Positions 24,877-31,178 of a stretch of 40,609 nt of DNA are shown piece after piece. The first letter of the stretch is position 1. Every line of letters starts with the position of its first letter. The stretch spans positions 1-40,609 of the forward strand of contig CAZVRZ010000031.1 in NCBI GenBank assembly GCA_964629965.1, given 5' to 3'. The notes beneath the pieces were generated by a model. That model did no database searches. It was given only the letters and a program-made list of their open reading frames with translations, and had not been told where the DNA came from. A program made the position numbers and the translations under genes. The stretch comes from CAZVRZ01 sp964629965. Its GTDB lineage: Bacteria > Chloroflexota > Anaerolineae > Anaerolineales > UBA4823.

Positions 24877-25371
24877 ATGATCAGTGCTAAAATGCAAAAT
24901 GCAATCAACGATCAAATCCAGGCCGAATTTTATTCGGCTTATATGTATCTCTCGATGTCTGCTTACTTCGAATCTCAGAACTTACCTGGTATGGCGAAGT
25001 GGCTGCGCATCCAATTCCAGGAAGAGCAGGAACATGCCCTGAAATTCTACGATTTCCTGGCTGACCGCGGCGGCACAGTGGAATTGAAAACCATTGAGCA
25101 ACCTCCGCTGAGCTGGGCTTCGCCTGTAGCCGCCTTTGAAGAAGTACTTGCCCACGAGCAGTTAGTCACCAGCCTGATTTATAAACTATATGAAACTGCC
25201 CTGGCAGAAAAGGATTATCCCGCCCAGGTATTGCTGCAGTGGTACATCAATGAACAGGTGGAAGAGGAAAAGAACGCTTCTGCCATCGTGGAAGATATGA
25301 AGCGGATCGAGGGACGCCAGAGCGCCCTGCTGATCCTGAATCACAGCCTCGGAAAACGTGGTGCAGATTAG
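24877..25371 (+). CDS. ftnA: Ferritin (non-haem, FtnA type)
   Basis: This is a 164-residue four-helix ferritin that stores iron in a 24-subunit shell. From ATG 24877 the ferroxidase residues fall at Glu17, Glu50, His53, Glu94, Gln127 and Glu130, the same numbers as E. coli FtnA. That numbering, together with the AGGAG site nine bases upstream, favours this ATG over the one six bases earlier (24871). There is no haem-binding methionine of the bacterioferritin type. The gene has its own promoter region and terminator. Confidence 0.94.
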   Translation: MISAKMQNAINDQIQAEFYSAYMYLSMSAYFESQNLPGMAKWLRIQFQEEQEHALKFYDFLADRGGTVELKTIEQPPLSWASPVAAFEEVLAHEQLVTSLIYKLYETALAEKDYPAQVLLQWYINEQVEEEKNASAIVEDMKRIEGRQSALLILNHSLGKRGAD

Positions 25372-25416
25372 GTAGGCCTGCAGCCCGGATAACTTTGGCT
25401 GATATGTAGTTCGATC

Positions 25417-25456
25417 AAGTGAGCGGCAACCGGCTGGCCTGGACCGCTCACTTTTT
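25417..25456 (+). terminator. Rho-independent terminator after ferritin
   Basis: AAGTGAGCGG (25417-25426) pairs perfectly with CCGCTCACTT (25444-25453) around a 17-base loop, with TTTTT at 25452-25456. Confidence 0.85.
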
Positions 25457-25501
25457 GCTTGTATCGTTGATTGGATCACTCCCTGATAGAAGGGTATGAA
25501 G

Positions 25502-26332
25502 ATGCTAAGCTTATCGGAACTGGGCAATCCCATTGCTTACGGACGCACTGCCGAGTTGTATGCCTGGAAAGATGGCTGGGTGCTTAAGCTGTTTCATGAT
25601 TGGATGCATCCTGGTGCGGCTGAGTATGAGGCCAACCTGACCAGCATTGCCCATGCCAATGGGGCGCCATCACCTGCAGTCGGAGAGGTTGTGCGGATTG
25701 ATAATCGCTCGGGCATCCTGTACGAACGCCTGGAGGGAGAGACGATGCTGAAAAACATATCCTCTCACCCCTGGAAGATCGTTTACTACGCCCACCTCCT
25801 GGCCGAATTACACGTTCAAATGCACGCTTGTTCCGGTGCGGGTTTGCCCTCTCAACGAGACCGGCTGAACGAAAAGATCCAGCATGCCGGGCCTTTGCCA
25901 GATTCGTTGAAGTCTGCTGCTCTTGCTGTGCTAGATCGTTTGCCCGATGGCGACAGGTTATGTCACGGCGATTTTCACCCGGATAATGTGATCTTGACAA
26001 AAAAAGGCCCGGTGGTCATCGATTGGATCGATGCCAGCGCCGGCTTGCCGGCGGCGGATATGGCCCGCACCCTGGTGCTGTCGGGCTACGGTGCACTGCC
26101 TCCCCGCGCCAAAGTGTACTGGGCGCTCAGCAAGATGCGTTCCATCTTCAGAGATGCCTATCGCCAACGCTATGTTAAGCTGCATGCATGCAATGACCAG
26201 GACTTGGCTACCTGGATCTCCATCATCGCGGCGGGCCGCCTGAGCGAGGGAATCGAAGGAGAAGAAAGTTCGTTATTGGAGCTGGCGCGCCGCCTTCCGG
26301 GCGCCGGTCTGGAACAGGAGCGCTCGCGATGA
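25502..26332 (+). CDS. Aminoglycoside-phosphotransferase (APH) family kinase
   Basis: This protein of about 276 residues has the protein-kinase-like APH fold. The catalytic loop is LCHGDFHPDNVIL and the metal-binding aspartate lies in VIDWIDAS. The substrate is unknown; the family includes antibiotic, choline, homoserine and sugar kinases. Given the next genes (Nudix and uridine-kinase-like), a small-metabolite kinase is more likely than drug resistance. An AGAAGGG ribosome site is seven bases from ATG 25502 and only one base from ATG 25496, so I prefer the later start. The end overlaps the Nudix start by four bases (ATGA). Confidence 0.8.
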   Translation: MLSLSELGNPIAYGRTAELYAWKDGWVLKLFHDWMHPGAAEYEANLTSIAHANGAPSPAVGEVVRIDNRSGILYERLEGETMLKNISSHPWKIVYYAHLLAELHVQMHACSGAGLPSQRDRLNEKIQHAGPLPDSLKSAALAVLDRLPDGDRLCHGDFHPDNVILTKKGPVVIDWIDASAGLPAADMARTLVLSGYGALPPRAKVYWALSKMRSIFRDAYRQRYVKLHACNDQDLATWISIIAAGRLSEGIEGEESSLLELARRLPGAGLEQERSR

Positions 26333-26805
26333 AACTGGCTACGCTGTGTTATGTGCGCCATGACGGGCGCACATTGATGATCCATCGCATTAAGAAAGCC
26401 AATGACATGCACCAGGGCAAATGGAATGGGCTGGGCGGTAAGTTTGAGGCCGGTGAAACGCCTGAAGAATGCGCTCGGCGCGAAATCTACGAGGAGTCGG
26501 GGCTGCGCGTCGAGCAGTTGAAATTGAAAGGCCTTCTGACCTTTCCGGGCTTCGCCAAAGATGAGGATTGGTACGCTTTTGTTTTTGTGGCAAGCGAATT
26601 TCAGGGAGAATTGATCGAATCTGCGGAAGGATACCTGGAATGGATTGCGGATGAGAAACTGTGTGAACTGAACTTGTGGGAAGGCGATTATATCTTCCTC
26701 CCCTGGCTGGATCGACCGGGCTTTTTCTCGGCCCGGTTCACTTACCAGGATAATCGCCTGGTATCTCATGAGGTGCGCTTCTATGAATCGCCAGACCCTG
26801 CTTGA
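26329..26805 (+). CDS. Nudix hydrolase, MutT/MTH1-like
   Basis: This 158-residue pyrophosphohydrolase has a complete Nudix box, with GGKFEAGE and RREIYEESGL in correct spacing (about residues 37-59). NGLGGKFEAGE and the following FPGFAKDEDWYAFVF resemble MTH1-type 8-oxo-dGTP hydrolases. Oxidised nucleotide cleansing is likely but not proven. It overlaps the APH-type kinase gene by four bases and the uridine-kinase-like gene by about 23 bases, so all three are one operon. Confidence 0.9.
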   Translation: MKLATLCYVRHDGRTLMIHRIKKANDMHQGKWNGLGGKFEAGETPEECARREIYEESGLRVEQLKLKGLLTFPGFAKDEDWYAFVFVASEFQGELIESAEGYLEWIADEKLCELNLWEGDYIFLPWLDRPGFFSARFTYQDNRLVSHEVRFYESPDPA

Positions 26806-27457
26806 AATGCTGGCAGAAGAGATCCTTTGCCTGGATCTGGATCATCCCGTTCGAGTGGCGGTTGACGGCATCGATGCGGCTGGTAAGACTCGGTTGGCGG
26901 ATGAACTGGTTGCTTGCATTCGCCATAACCAATGTCCGGTAATACGCGCCTCGCTGGATGGGTTCCATCGCCCGCGCAGCGAACGTTATCGGCGCGGTTC
27001 GAATTCACCAGAAGGCTATTATCTTGATTCGTTTGATTATCCGGCGCTGAGAGCGAACTTGCTCCTGCCGTTGGGATTGGGTGGCGACTTGCGTTACCGT
27101 CAGGCAGCCTTTGATTATCGTGTGGATGCCCCGCTGGACACACCCTGGCAGATCGCGCCTGCCCGAGCTGCGCTGGTGATAGATGGTATTTTCTTGCTGC
27201 GTCCCGAAGTGAACGATTGCTGGGATTATCGTATCTTTTTGGATATCCGTTTCGATACTACGCTGTCGCGTGCCCTCGTGCGGGATTTGGAATTGTTCGG
27301 CTCGGAGGATGTTATCCGCCAGCGTTACCAGGAGCGTTACCTGCCTGCCCAACACATGTATCTCGAAAGCGTGCAGCCGCGCCGCCTGGCCGATGTGGTC
27401 ATCGATCACAACGATCCACAAGCGCCGCGTTTATTGGTGAAGGACGAGATTTTCTAA
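26783..27457 (+). CDS. Uridine kinase-like P-loop NTPase
   Basis: This protein of about 224 residues is in the uridine kinase/phosphoribulokinase group. The P-loop is DGIDAAGKT, followed by ASLDGFHRPR, which holds the substrate-facing Asp and His. GIFLLRPE and a lid-like segment RALVRDLELFG also fit. It probably phosphorylates a nucleoside or similar small molecule. ATG 26783 lies eight bases after GAGGTG; ATG 26768 is also in frame but lacks a ribosome site. It ends seven bases from the convergent LysM gene with no terminator between. Confidence 0.85.
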   Translation: MNRQTLLEMLAEEILCLDLDHPVRVAVDGIDAAGKTRLADELVACIRHNQCPVIRASLDGFHRPRSERYRRGSNSPEGYYLDSFDYPALRANLLLPLGLGGDLRYRQAAFDYRVDAPLDTPWQIAPARAALVIDGIFLLRPEVNDCWDYRIFLDIRFDTTLSRALVRDLELFGSEDVIRQRYQERYLPAQHMYLESVQPRRLADVVIDHNDPQAPRLLVKDEIF

Positions 27458-27464
27458 AACCTGC

Positions 27465-28286
27465 TCAGGGCGCCACAAATTCCGCGATCAGGTTGCCCTG
27501 GCTATCGTTCAATGAGATTTTTTCCCCAGGTTTCCATATGGAAAACGATAATCCCCAATAGAGATCTGTAACGCTGTCGAGCCCGGTGGTGGTGTGGATC
27601 GAGACCGAGCTGCCCTCCAGCAGCGACAGTTGTGGGAACACGTATACGTTGCCGTCCTCATCGCTAAGGCGCCATCCTGCCAATGATACTTCCCGGCCAG
27701 ATAAGTGCTTTACTCTAACGCGTTCCAGGGTGGCATCGCCGGCGCCCACCGCGCTTTCGATGATCAAAAGCGGTTCTGCCATGTTGGGCGTGGCGGTCGG
27801 GGTGTGGCTTGGGGTAGGCGAGAGACGCGGTGTTGAGGTGGGCGTTTCTGTTGGCGCCGGTGTGGTGGGAGTGGGTGTGTTGGCCGGCAAGGGATTGGTG
27901 GGAAGGTACAACAACTGGTCGACGTAGAGCGCATCAGGGTTGGAGATATCATTGACTGCCAGAATATCCGCCACGCTGAGACCGTACCGCTGCGCGATCA
28001 CTCCCAGTGTATCGCCTGCTCTCACCCGGTATGATTCAGTCTGCTTGGATGGCGCGATCGTTGCCTCGGTAGGTAATCCTACCAGTCCAATCGTTGTCGG
28101 GGTTACTAATTCGGTTACAACGATGATTTGTGTTTTGATGGGAATATCAGGAGTAGTTAACAGTACCTGTGGCTGTGATTGGGCTGTTTTTGCCTGGTCC
28201 CAGAAATATAGCACTGCGAACGTTGTGCTTGCAGAGCAGATCACGTTGATCAAAAGCAGATAAAATAAACGTTTCCAGCGCGCCAT
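27465..28286 (-). CDS. Membrane-anchored LysM and lamin-tail domain protein
   Basis: This 273-residue protein has an N-terminal membrane segment (about 7-29). A LysM repeat (YRVRAGDTLGVIAQRYGL to LYLP, about 85-130) should bind peptidoglycan or chitin-like glycans. A Thr/Pro linker (about 135-170) and a C-terminal lamin-tail-like beta domain follow (RVKHLSGREVSLAGWRLSDE). It is probably a cell-wall-associated surface protein. I chose ATG 28286 because GAGGTG lies just upstream; a GTG 27 bases earlier is in frame. Confidence 0.87.
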   Translation of the reverse strand: MARWKRLFYLLLINVICSASTTFAVLYFWDQAKTAQSQPQVLLTTPDIPIKTQIIVVTELVTPTTIGLVGLPTEATIAPSKQTESYRVRAGDTLGVIAQRYGLSVADILAVNDISNPDALYVDQLLYLPTNPLPANTPTPTTPAPTETPTSTPRLSPTPSHTPTATPNMAEPLLIIESAVGAGDATLERVRVKHLSGREVSLAGWRLSDEDGNVYVFPQLSLLEGSSVSIHTTTGLDSVTDLYWGLSFSIWKPGEKISLNDSQGNLIAEFVAP

Positions 28287-28345
28287 ATCCACACCTCGTC
28301 GGAATAATAGCACAAAGCCAGCCTGGCTGCCAGGGCAGATATCAT

Positions 28346-28375
28346 TTGAACGTCTCCAATAAATTATGGTAAAAT
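28346..28375 (+). promoter_or_regulatory. Promoter of the tyrS leader and tyrS
   Basis: TTGAAC (28346-28351), an 18-base spacer and TAAAAT (28370-28375). The leader-peptide ATG starts six bases after the -10, so transcript and reading frame probably start together. Confidence 0.6.
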
Positions 28376-28381
28376 AGCGCC

Positions 28382-28456
28382 ATGCACAAAAGGATTTTTT
28401 GCGCCCTTCTGAAATTCACCTCCATCACAGGCTATTACTATTATGCGTGTGGTTGA
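28382..28456 (+). CDS. tyrS leader peptide with four consecutive Tyr codons
   Basis: This reading frame of 24 codons plus TGA runs from ATG 28382. Codons 18-21 (28433-28444) are TAT TAC TAT TAT, followed by Ala-Cys-Gly and stop (28454-28456). Four tyrosines in a row directly before tyrosyl-tRNA synthetase are the mark of a leader peptide whose translation measures charged tRNA-Tyr. No Shine-Dalgarno site is present, consistent with a leaderless message. The peptide itself need have no function. See the attenuator entry for the hairpins that follow. Confidence 0.82.
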   Translation: MHKRIFCALLKFTSITGYYYYACG

Positions 28457-28459
28457 CCC

Positions 28460-28510
28460 TCCTCTGCGGTAGGTATCAGCGCGTCCTCTCCGCAGAGGAC
28501 GCGCTTTTTT
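28460..28510 (+). promoter_or_regulatory. Transcription attenuator of tyrS (antiterminator and terminator)
   Basis: The terminator is a perfect 12-bp stem, 28478-28489 with 28494-28505, loop CCGC, then T6 (28505-28510). A competing 10-bp stem pairs TCCTCTGCGG (28460-28469) with CCGCAGAGGA (28490-28499) and destroys the terminator. A ribosome finishing at the stop codon (28454-28456) would cover 28460-28469 and favour termination. A ribosome stalled at the Tyr codons would leave it free and favour read-through. No T-box motif is seen. Confidence 0.8.
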
Positions 28511-28554
28511 GTGCATGCCGCTGGCTGCCAATCCTTTAGAAATAGGAGATTCAT

Positions 28555-29787
28555 ATGGACAAGTCAAAAATGACGATCGATGAACAAGTTGCTTACCTCA
28601 TGCAGGGCACCGAATACGGCGATGAAGCCTTGAAACAGGCCATGACCGCCGAGCTGCGTGAGCGCCTGATCGAAGCTCAAAAGGAAGGCCGCCCGCTGCG
28701 TGTCTACTGTGGCTACGACCCGGTCAAAGCCGATCTGCACCTGGGCCACACCATTACCATGCGCAAATTGCGCCAGTTCCAGGAGCTTGGGCATGAAGTG
28801 ATCTTCTTGATCGGCAACTTCACCTCGCTCATCGGCGACCCCTCGGATAAAGACAAGCTGCGCCCTATCCTGACGCCCGAGGAAGTGGAAGAGAATGCCC
28901 GCACTTACGCCGAGCAGGCTTACCGCGTGCTGGACCGTGACAAGACCATCATCCAGCGCAACGCGGAATGGCTTTCCAAGCTGACGTTCGCCGACCTGAT
29001 CCGCTTGTGCGCCAACTTCACCGTGCAGCAGTTCGTGACTCGCGAGAATTTCAAGCTGCGCTGGGAGAAAAGCGAGCCAATCTACCTGCACGAGTTCTTC
29101 TATGCCGTGATGCAAGGCTACGATGCGTTTGCTTTACGCGCCGATGTGCAGGTAGGCGGCACCGAGCAGCTCTTTAACATTGCTACCGCCGCCCGCAAGA
29201 TCATGACTTCGCTGGGCGCCAAGCCCAATATCGCCGTGTTGGTCGATATTTTACCCGGCACCGATGGCGAGATCCGCATGAGTAAATCGCTCGGCAACCA
29301 CATTCCCATCAGTTCTACTGCCGAAGATATGTACGGCAAAGTGATGAGCGTGCCAGATAAGGCCATGCCGCTCTATCACCGCCTGACCACGCGCTGGACC
29401 TCCACCGAGATCGAAGCGCTGGAAGCCGAAGTCCAGGCCGGGCGGATGCACCCGCGCGACGCCAAGATGCGCCTGGCGCGCGAGATCGTTGAAATCTTCC
29501 ATGGCTCAGAGGCGGCGCAGCAGGCCGAAGAACACTTCGTGCGCATCTTCCAGCAAGGCAGCATTCCCGAGGATATGGAGCAATTCACCCTCCACGATGG
29601 CCAAACCGTGTTGGACTTGTTGGTGAGCAGTGGTCTGGCAGCTAGCAAGAGCGAAGGCCGCCGCCTGCTAGATCAGAACGGTGTGCGCCTGGATGGTGAA
29701 ACGCTCAAAGACCCCAACCTGCCCTTCCCTGGGCCAGGTGTGCTCCAGGCCGGCAAGCGTCGCTTCATCCGCATCGTAAAAGGATAA
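28555..29787 (+). CDS. tyrS: Tyrosyl-tRNA synthetase
   Basis: This 410-residue class I enzyme charges tRNA-Tyr. HIGH appears as HLGH (62-65) and KMSKS as RMSKS (241-245). The MSKS form and the GDPSDK segment place it with the TyrZ-type branch rather than the KFGKT branch of E. coli TyrS. A C-terminal S4 RNA-binding domain covers about 345-408. AGGAG (28544-28548) precedes ATG 28555. Expression is probably controlled by the leader attenuator at 28382-28510, rising when charged tRNA-Tyr is short. Confidence 0.96.
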   Translation: MDKSKMTIDEQVAYLMQGTEYGDEALKQAMTAELRERLIEAQKEGRPLRVYCGYDPVKADLHLGHTITMRKLRQFQELGHEVIFLIGNFTSLIGDPSDKDKLRPILTPEEVEENARTYAEQAYRVLDRDKTIIQRNAEWLSKLTFADLIRLCANFTVQQFVTRENFKLRWEKSEPIYLHEFFYAVMQGYDAFALRADVQVGGTEQLFNIATAARKIMTSLGAKPNIAVLVDILPGTDGEIRMSKSLGNHIPISSTAEDMYGKVMSVPDKAMPLYHRLTTRWTSTEIEALEAEVQAGRMHPRDAKMRLAREIVEIFHGSEAAQQAEEHFVRIFQQGSIPEDMEQFTLHDGQTVLDLLVSSGLAASKSEGRRLLDQNGVRLDGETLKDPNLPFPGPGVLQAGKRRFIRIVKG

Positions 29788-29797
29788 ATCGTTTCCA

Positions 29798-29806
29798 TGC
29801 TACAAT
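29798..29806 (+). promoter_or_regulatory. Extended -10 before the small helical protein gene
   Basis: TGCTACAAT fits an extended -10. TATAGT (29812-29817) nearby is an alternative. AAAGGAGG precedes ATG 29881. Confidence 0.4.
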
Positions 29807-29880
29807 GCGTATATAGTATAGAGTGATCGCATGTGGAGCGATTTCTCCTATCTTTCGCAATTAGCCTAAAGGAGGCGTTT

Positions 29881-30288
29881 ATGAGCGATGAACCGAACAA
29901 AACCAGTGATACCGGTGAGACCGCGCCGGATGAGATCCTGACCGAGCTGCGCGAATTGGGCAAGAACCTGCAAGATTTGCTGCGTTCCGTCTGGGAAAGC
30001 GAAGAACGCAAGAAAGTGCAGCGCGAGATCGAAACTGGCCTGTCGGACCTGACAAGCACCTTGACCAAGGCCGCTAAGGATTTCTCAGACAGCCCCGCCG
30101 CCAAGGGCATTAAGACGGATCTGGAGGACCTGGGCCAGCGCATCCGCACCGGCGAAGTGGAAACCAAGGTGCGCACCGAAGTGATAGATGCTCTGCGCAC
30201 TGCGAACCAGGGGCTTAAGAAAGCCAGCCAGTCGCGCGGCTCTAGCGAGACGCAAAACGTTCCAGACGATCAAAAACCGGCGGAATAA
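29881..30288 (+). CDS. Small hydrophilic helical protein
   Basis: This 135-residue protein is highly charged, without signal peptide or membrane segment, and not assigned to a named family. The central part (about 15-105) is amphipathic helix with repeated KDL, RSV and TLTKAAKDF-type patterns; both ends are disordered and rich in Ser, Glu and Pro. It resembles small coiled-coil or stress-type helical proteins, but no function can be given. The start is chosen from the strong AAAGGAGG site seven bases upstream. A terminator follows. Confidence 0.8.
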   Translation: MSDEPNKTSDTGETAPDEILTELRELGKNLQDLLRSVWESEERKKVQREIETGLSDLTSTLTKAAKDFSDSPAAKGIKTDLEDLGQRIRTGEVETKVRTEVIDALRTANQGLKKASQSRGSSETQNVPDDQKPAE

Positions 30289-30299
30289 GAAACGGATTG

Positions 30300-30342
30300 G
30301 AGGGTTGTTGGCGAAATTTACTCACCAACAACCCTCAATTTT
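30300..30342 (+). terminator. Rho-independent terminator
   Basis: GAGGGTTGTTGG (30300-30311) pairs perfectly with CCAACAACCCTC (30325-30336) around a 13-base loop, followed by AATTTT. Confidence 0.75.
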
Positions 30343-30359
30343 ACTACCCGTTGAAAAGC

Positions 30360-30368
30360 TGATATAAT
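30360..30368 (+). promoter_or_regulatory. Extended -10 of the STAS-RsbW operon
   Basis: TGATATAAT matches the extended -10 form. No strong -35 is seen. The leader to ATG 30423 is about 48 bases and carries AAGGA. Confidence 0.5.
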
Positions 30369-30422
30369 CGCTTCAATTAAAAATCGGTTTGAAACAGCTT
30401 CGAGAAGGAAGAAGGAATATCC

Positions 30423-30758
30423 ATGGAGATCATAACCACTCCCTATAAACGCTGCGTGGTTCTGAAAACAAGCGGCCGTATCGATGGTTCGAATGCTCCC
30501 GAATTGAGCAAGGCTTTCAAGGAAATCACCGATTCGGGTACATATAACATCGTGTTCGACATGACCGGCGTCAATTTCATGGCCAGCGCCGGCTGGTGGG
30601 TGTTGATCGACACGCAAAAGACCTGCAAGCAGCACAGCCGCGGCGAGATCGTCCTGGCGCAGGTAGACTCGGGGATCAAAGACTCCTTGAAATTAGTAGG
30701 GATGGATAATTATTTCAAGACCTACGATGATGTTACCACTGCGGTGGGTAATTTCTAG
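30423..30758 (+). CDS. STAS-domain anti-sigma factor antagonist (SpoIIAA/RsbV-like)
   Basis: This 111-residue single STAS domain has its phosphorylatable serine expected at Ser55 in FMASAGWW, matching the SSAG-type loop of the family. The unphosphorylated form should bind the RsbW-like kinase encoded one base downstream and free that kinase's target. The SpoIIE-type phosphatase at 31179-33245 is the likely enzyme that restores the active form. Confidence 0.9.
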   Translation: MEIITTPYKRCVVLKTSGRIDGSNAPELSKAFKEITDSGTYNIVFDMTGVNFMASAGWWVLIDTQKTCKQHSRGEIVLAQVDSGIKDSLKLVGMDNYFKTYDDVTTAVGNF

Positions 30759-30759
30759 C

Positions 30760-31173
30760 ATGCGCAGTAAGAAATTTTCTGGTTGCCTGGAAAATTTAGA
30801 GAAGATCGGCGATTTTATCATCCAGGCCGCCCAACAAGCCGGCTTGGATGACAGCGCCGCTTACCAGGTACAGTTGGCAGTAGATGAAGCTGCCACCAAT
30901 ATTATCGAACATGCTTATGGGGGAGATGGTCAAGGCGATATCCGCTGTTGTTACGAGATCAGTCCGGAGGCGCTGACCATCGTCTTGATCGACCAGGGAG
31001 TCCCGTTTGATCCCGAGTTGGTGCCCGAGCCGATAACCAATGCACCGCTCGAATGCGTCAAATCGCGCGGCCTGGGCCTGTTCCTGATGCGCAAGGTGAT
31101 GGATGAGGTGCGTTTTGAGTTCAGTCCGCAAAAGGGGAACATGCTGACCATGGTAAAGCGCAAAAAACGCTAA
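30760..31173 (+). CDS. RsbW-like serine kinase / anti-sigma factor
   Basis: This 137-residue HATPase of the GHKL type has N-box LAVDEAATNIIEHAY, G1-like DQGVPFDPELVPEP and G2 RGLGLFLMRKVMDEV. It should phosphorylate the STAS protein and bind a sigma factor or other partner. The ATG lies one base after the STAS stop. No sigma factor gene is in the window, so the output is unknown; such modules sometimes control proteins other than sigma factors. It ends five bases from the convergent phosphatase gene. Confidence 0.88.
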   Translation: MRSKKFSGCLENLEKIGDFIIQAAQQAGLDDSAAYQVQLAVDEAATNIIEHAYGGDGQGDIRCCYEISPEALTIVLIDQGVPFDPELVPEPITNAPLECVKSRGLGLFLMRKVMDEVRFEFSPQKGNMLTMVKRKKR

Positions 31174-31178
31174 CCCTG

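Noticed and set aside
28382..28554. T-box riboswitch upstream of tyrS
   Set aside because: The conserved T-box core and specifier-loop architecture are not visible. The Tyr-codon frame and two alternative hairpins explain the region better.
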